Shown: positions 62,000 to 64,000 of the stretch, piece by piece | Layout of the letters: every line of letters begins with the position of its first letter | How positions within the stretch are numbered: position 1 is the stretch's first letter | Notes under the pieces: generated by a model | Databases searched by the model: none | What the model was told of the DNA's origin: nothing | The model's input: only the letters and a program-made list of their open reading frames with translations | Assembly (NCBI GenBank): GCA_050181835.1 | Contig: JBFXCU010000011.1 | Coordinates: forward strand, 20,978 to 84,977 | Reading direction: 5' to 3' | DNA length: 64,000 nucleotides | Origin: CAILZL01 sp050181835 | Lineage (GTDB): Bacteria; Pseudomonadota; Gammaproteobacteria; Steroidobacterales; Steroidobacteraceae | Made by a program: the position numbers and the translations under genes

Positions 62000-62377
62000 T
62001 CACTTACCTGGGGGCGCCTTCATCTTGATCGCCGCCTTACGTGGCCCCTTACGGGTACGAGCGTTAGTGCGCGTACGCTGACCACGCATTGGCAAACCAC
62101 GACGATGACGAATGCCGCGATACGTACCCAAGTCCATCAATCGCTTGATGTTCATGGACGTTTCACGACGCAGGTCACCTTCAACCAAGAGCGTGCCGAC
62201 CTGCGCACGCAGCGCCGTCACTTCAGCATCGGTCAGATTTTTGACCAACGTATCTTGTTTGACCCCAGCCGTATCGCACGCCTTGCGTGCCTGGGTACGA
62301 CCAACGCCGTAAATATGGGTTAAACCAACCCATACGTGTTTGTTCATCGGAATATTGACGCCAGCAATGCGGGCCAT
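62000..62377 (-). CDS. rpsM: 30S ribosomal protein S13
   Basis: 125 residues starting MARIAGVNIPMNKHVWVGLT, with GVGRTQA, the block IKRLMDLGTYRGIRHRRGLPMRGQRTRTNARTRKGPRK and a short extra tail AAIKMKAPPGK. First of the 30S genes of the alpha operon here, after rpmJ. Confidence 0.97.
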   Translation of the reverse strand: MARIAGVNIPMNKHVWVGLTHIYGVGRTQARKACDTAGVKQDTLVKNLTDAEVTALRAQVGTLLVEGDLRRETSMNIKRLMDLGTYRGIRHRRGLPMRGQRTRTNARTRKGPRKAAIKMKAPPGK

Positions 62378-62463
62378 CTTGACCTCTCCCGGCTCGAAAA
62401 GCCCGGAACTTTAACCTAAAAAAGGTGGCAACTCAATCCACCCACCTACTATCAGCTCAATGA

Positions 62464-62577
62464 CTAACCTTGACGCTGCTTGTGGCGCGCCTCAGTGCAA
62501 ATCACATACACAATGCGCTTACGACGCACGATCTTGCAGTTCTTGCAGATCTTTTTAACCGAAGCTCGAACTTTCAT
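62464..62577 (-). CDS. rpmJ: 50S ribosomal protein L36
   Basis: A 37-residue gene, starting MKVRASVKKICKNCKIV. The zinc-ribbon ligands Cys11, Cys14, Cys27 and His32 are all present, so this is the zinc-containing (C+) form. It sits between secY (47 bp) and rpsM (86 bp), its standard position. Confidence 0.96.
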   Translation of the reverse strand: MKVRASVKKICKNCKIVRRKRIVYVICTEARHKQRQG

Positions 62578-62624
62578 GACTCACTCCAAAACGCGACCCG
62601 AGACCGCCAACTGCGTTCTCCACC

Positions 62625-63974
62625 CTAACTCTGCTTGCCGTAGCCGCTCAAGTTGGCCTTTTTCATCAGGCCCTCATATTGACGCGACATCAAATGTGCG
62701 GCTACTTGCGCCTGGAAATCCATGATCACCACGACCATGATCAGCAGCGACGTTCCACCAAAGTAAAAAGGTACGTTGAAGCGAGCTACCAGAAACTCCG
62801 GCAGCAAACACACCAGAGCCACATAAATTGCGCCCCATACGGTTAACCGAGTCAGCACTTTGTCGATATAGTCAGCAGTGTGCTGACCAGGACGAATACC
62901 GGGGATGAAGGCTCCTGATTTCTTAAGATTTTCCGCCGTTTCACGGGAATTGAATACCAGTGCAGTGTAGAAAAAGCAGAAGAAAATAATCAGCGTGCCG
63001 TAAAACAACATGTGCACCGGCTGACCGGTCGACAACGAAGCCGCCAACTGCTGCAGAAAATTCTGCACTGCACCCGGTTGTGTCGCACTGCCGAACCAGT
63101 TAGCGATTGTCGCAGGAAACAATAATAGGCTGGAGGCGAAAATTGGTGGAATCACACCCGACATATTGAGCTTGAACGGCAGATGCGTGCTTTGGCCCAT
63201 CATCATACGTCGACCCTGCTGTCGCTTGGCGTAGTTGACTTGAATCTTGCGCTGACCGCGCTCGACAAATACCACACAATAAGTAACCAACACCACCATA
63301 CCGAACAGCACGAATGCCACCAATGCATTCAGCTCACCGTTACTCACTTGCTGCAAGGTACCGCCGATAGCAGCGGGCAGGCCGGCGACGATACCAGCCA
63401 AAATAATCATGGAAATGCCGTTGCCCAGACCACGCTCGGTGATCTGCTCGCCGAGCCACATCAAGAACATGGTGCCAGTAGTGAGCGTCGCGGTAGCAAT
63501 GACAATAAACTGTGGCCCAGCATCGATGACCACGCCTTGTTTCTGGAAGGCAGCTGCCGCACTCGCACCTTGAACAACAGCCAAGAGTACCGCGCCATAA
63601 CGCGTGTACTGAGTCAACTTACGTCGACCCGCCTCACCTTCTTTCTTTATCGAAGCCAGTTCAGGCATCACCACACCCATCATCTGTACGATGATCGACG
63701 CAGAAATATACGGCATGACACCCAGCGCAAAAATTGACAGTCGTTGTAACGCACCGCCGGAGAACATGTTGAACATGTCCAGCAGAGTTCCAGACTGCGC
63801 AGCGAAGAACTGTGCCAACGCAGCGGAGTCAATGCCAGGAACCGGAATAAACGTACCAACGCGATACACAATCAAACTGCCAATCAAAAACCACAGACGC
63901 TGACGCAACTCGGCAAAACGGGTTACGTCGCCGAGGGCAGCTATCGAGTTCGGATTGTGCGGTTTTTTAGCCAC
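62625..63974 (-). CDS. secY: Protein translocase subunit SecY
   Basis: 449 residues with ten membrane segments; diagnostic parts are RVGTFIPVPGIDSAALAQFF, the plug region after it, SGGALQRLSIFALGVMPYISASIIVQ, and FFYTALVFNSRETAENLKKSGAFIPGIRPGQ. It is the pore of the Sec translocon. The start is read as GTG at 63974 (VAKKPHNPNS); it has no good ribosome site, so an upstream start outside the window is not excluded. rplO, which usually precedes it, is not recognisable in the remaining 26 bases. Confidence 0.95.
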   Translation of the reverse strand: MAKKPHNPNSIAALGDVTRFAELRQRLWFLIGSLIVYRVGTFIPVPGIDSAALAQFFAAQSGTLLDMFNMFSGGALQRLSIFALGVMPYISASIIVQMMGVVMPELASIKKEGEAGRRKLTQYTRYGAVLLAVVQGASAAAAFQKQGVVIDAGPQFIVIATATLTTGTMFLMWLGEQITERGLGNGISMIILAGIVAGLPAAIGGTLQQVSNGELNALVAFVLFGMVVLVTYCVVFVERGQRKIQVNYAKRQQGRRMMMGQSTHLPFKLNMSGVIPPIFASSLLLFPATIANWFGSATQPGAVQNFLQQLAASLSTGQPVHMLFYGTLIIFFCFFYTALVFNSRETAENLKKSGAFIPGIRPGQHTADYIDKVLTRLTVWGAIYVALVCLLPEFLVARFNVPFYFGGTSLLIMVVVIMDFQAQVAAHLMSRQYEGLMKKANLSGYGKQS

Positions 63975-64000
63975 GTAAGTACTGGTAGTGGATGACGACT

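Overview
The window is a stretch of chromosome from a gammaproteobacterium. The evidence is the canonical secY-rpmJ-rpsM-rpsK-rpsD-rpoA-rplQ string at the right edge, a miaB-phoH-ybeY-corC block, a fused rlmKL gene, a complete-looking core of an MSHA type IV pilus locus, and an E. coli-like pot/puu polyamine gene set. I cannot name a genus. No rRNA, tRNA, CRISPR array, prophage or insertion sequence is visible. Gene density is high, and many neighbouring genes share 4-nt ATGA or 1-nt TAATG/TGATG overlaps.

Layout, left to right. 1-10.2 kb: tail of an EAL-domain gene, then a leftward run that reads (in transcription order) puuD, puuA-like, potF, potG, potH, potI, a stand-alone receiver protein and a PAS sensor kinase. 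A divergent puuB lies upstream. Together these import polyamines and degrade them through gamma-glutamyl intermediates; puuC and puuE are not here. aguB (13.9-14.7 kb) adds a putrescine biosynthesis step. 10.2-17.2 kb: queD, a small Cys-rich unknown, rlmKL, aguB, uppP and lnt. 17.4-18.2 kb: a glutathione-peroxidase-like gene and a YjdJ-like acetyltransferase. 18.3-28.4 kb: the MSHA pilus locus (mshI, a pilN-like gene, J, K, L, E, G, a pilin, C, D, O, P), preceded by a sequence resembling a flagellar-sigma (sigma-28) promoter; mshM, mshN, mshF and mshQ are absent. 28.4-32.6 kb: slyX, corC, ybeY, phoH, miaB.

32.9-37.4 kb: a rightward trio of a porin-like barrel, a small phosphate-binding-like periplasmic protein and a large hybrid sensor kinase. 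37.5-43.9 kb: DUF3014, an AcvB/VirJ-type hydrolase overlapping mprF (an aminoacyl-phosphatidylglycerol synthesis and removal pair), a GlsB-like/DUF1003 fusion and a small ion channel. 44-49.5 kb: a Tat-type HiPIP, DUF2147, a DUF255 (YyaL) protein, a HIT protein, an overlooked 55-residue membrane protein and pgm. 49.8-52.4 kb: molybdate transport in the order modB-modC-modA. 52.6-53.2 kb: a frameshifted gene next to a REP-like element. 53.2-58.5 kb: ssb, an MFS transporter with an apparent ATT start, uvrA and a GNAT gene. 58.5-64 kb: an Ala-rich lipoprotein with 11-residue repeats, two terminators, and the alpha ribosomal operon with secY.

Points most worth a second look: the porin/binding-protein/hybrid-kinase trio; the acvB-mprF pair beside DUF3014; two different GTAG-headed REP-like palindromes with no RAYT gene in view; a perfect 16-bp intercistronic hairpin between potF and potG; the sigma-28-like promoter of the MSHA locus; and Lys/Ala-rich disordered extensions on YbeY and ribosomal protein L17. 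I found no single gene cluster that I could call an entirely new system from sequence alone.
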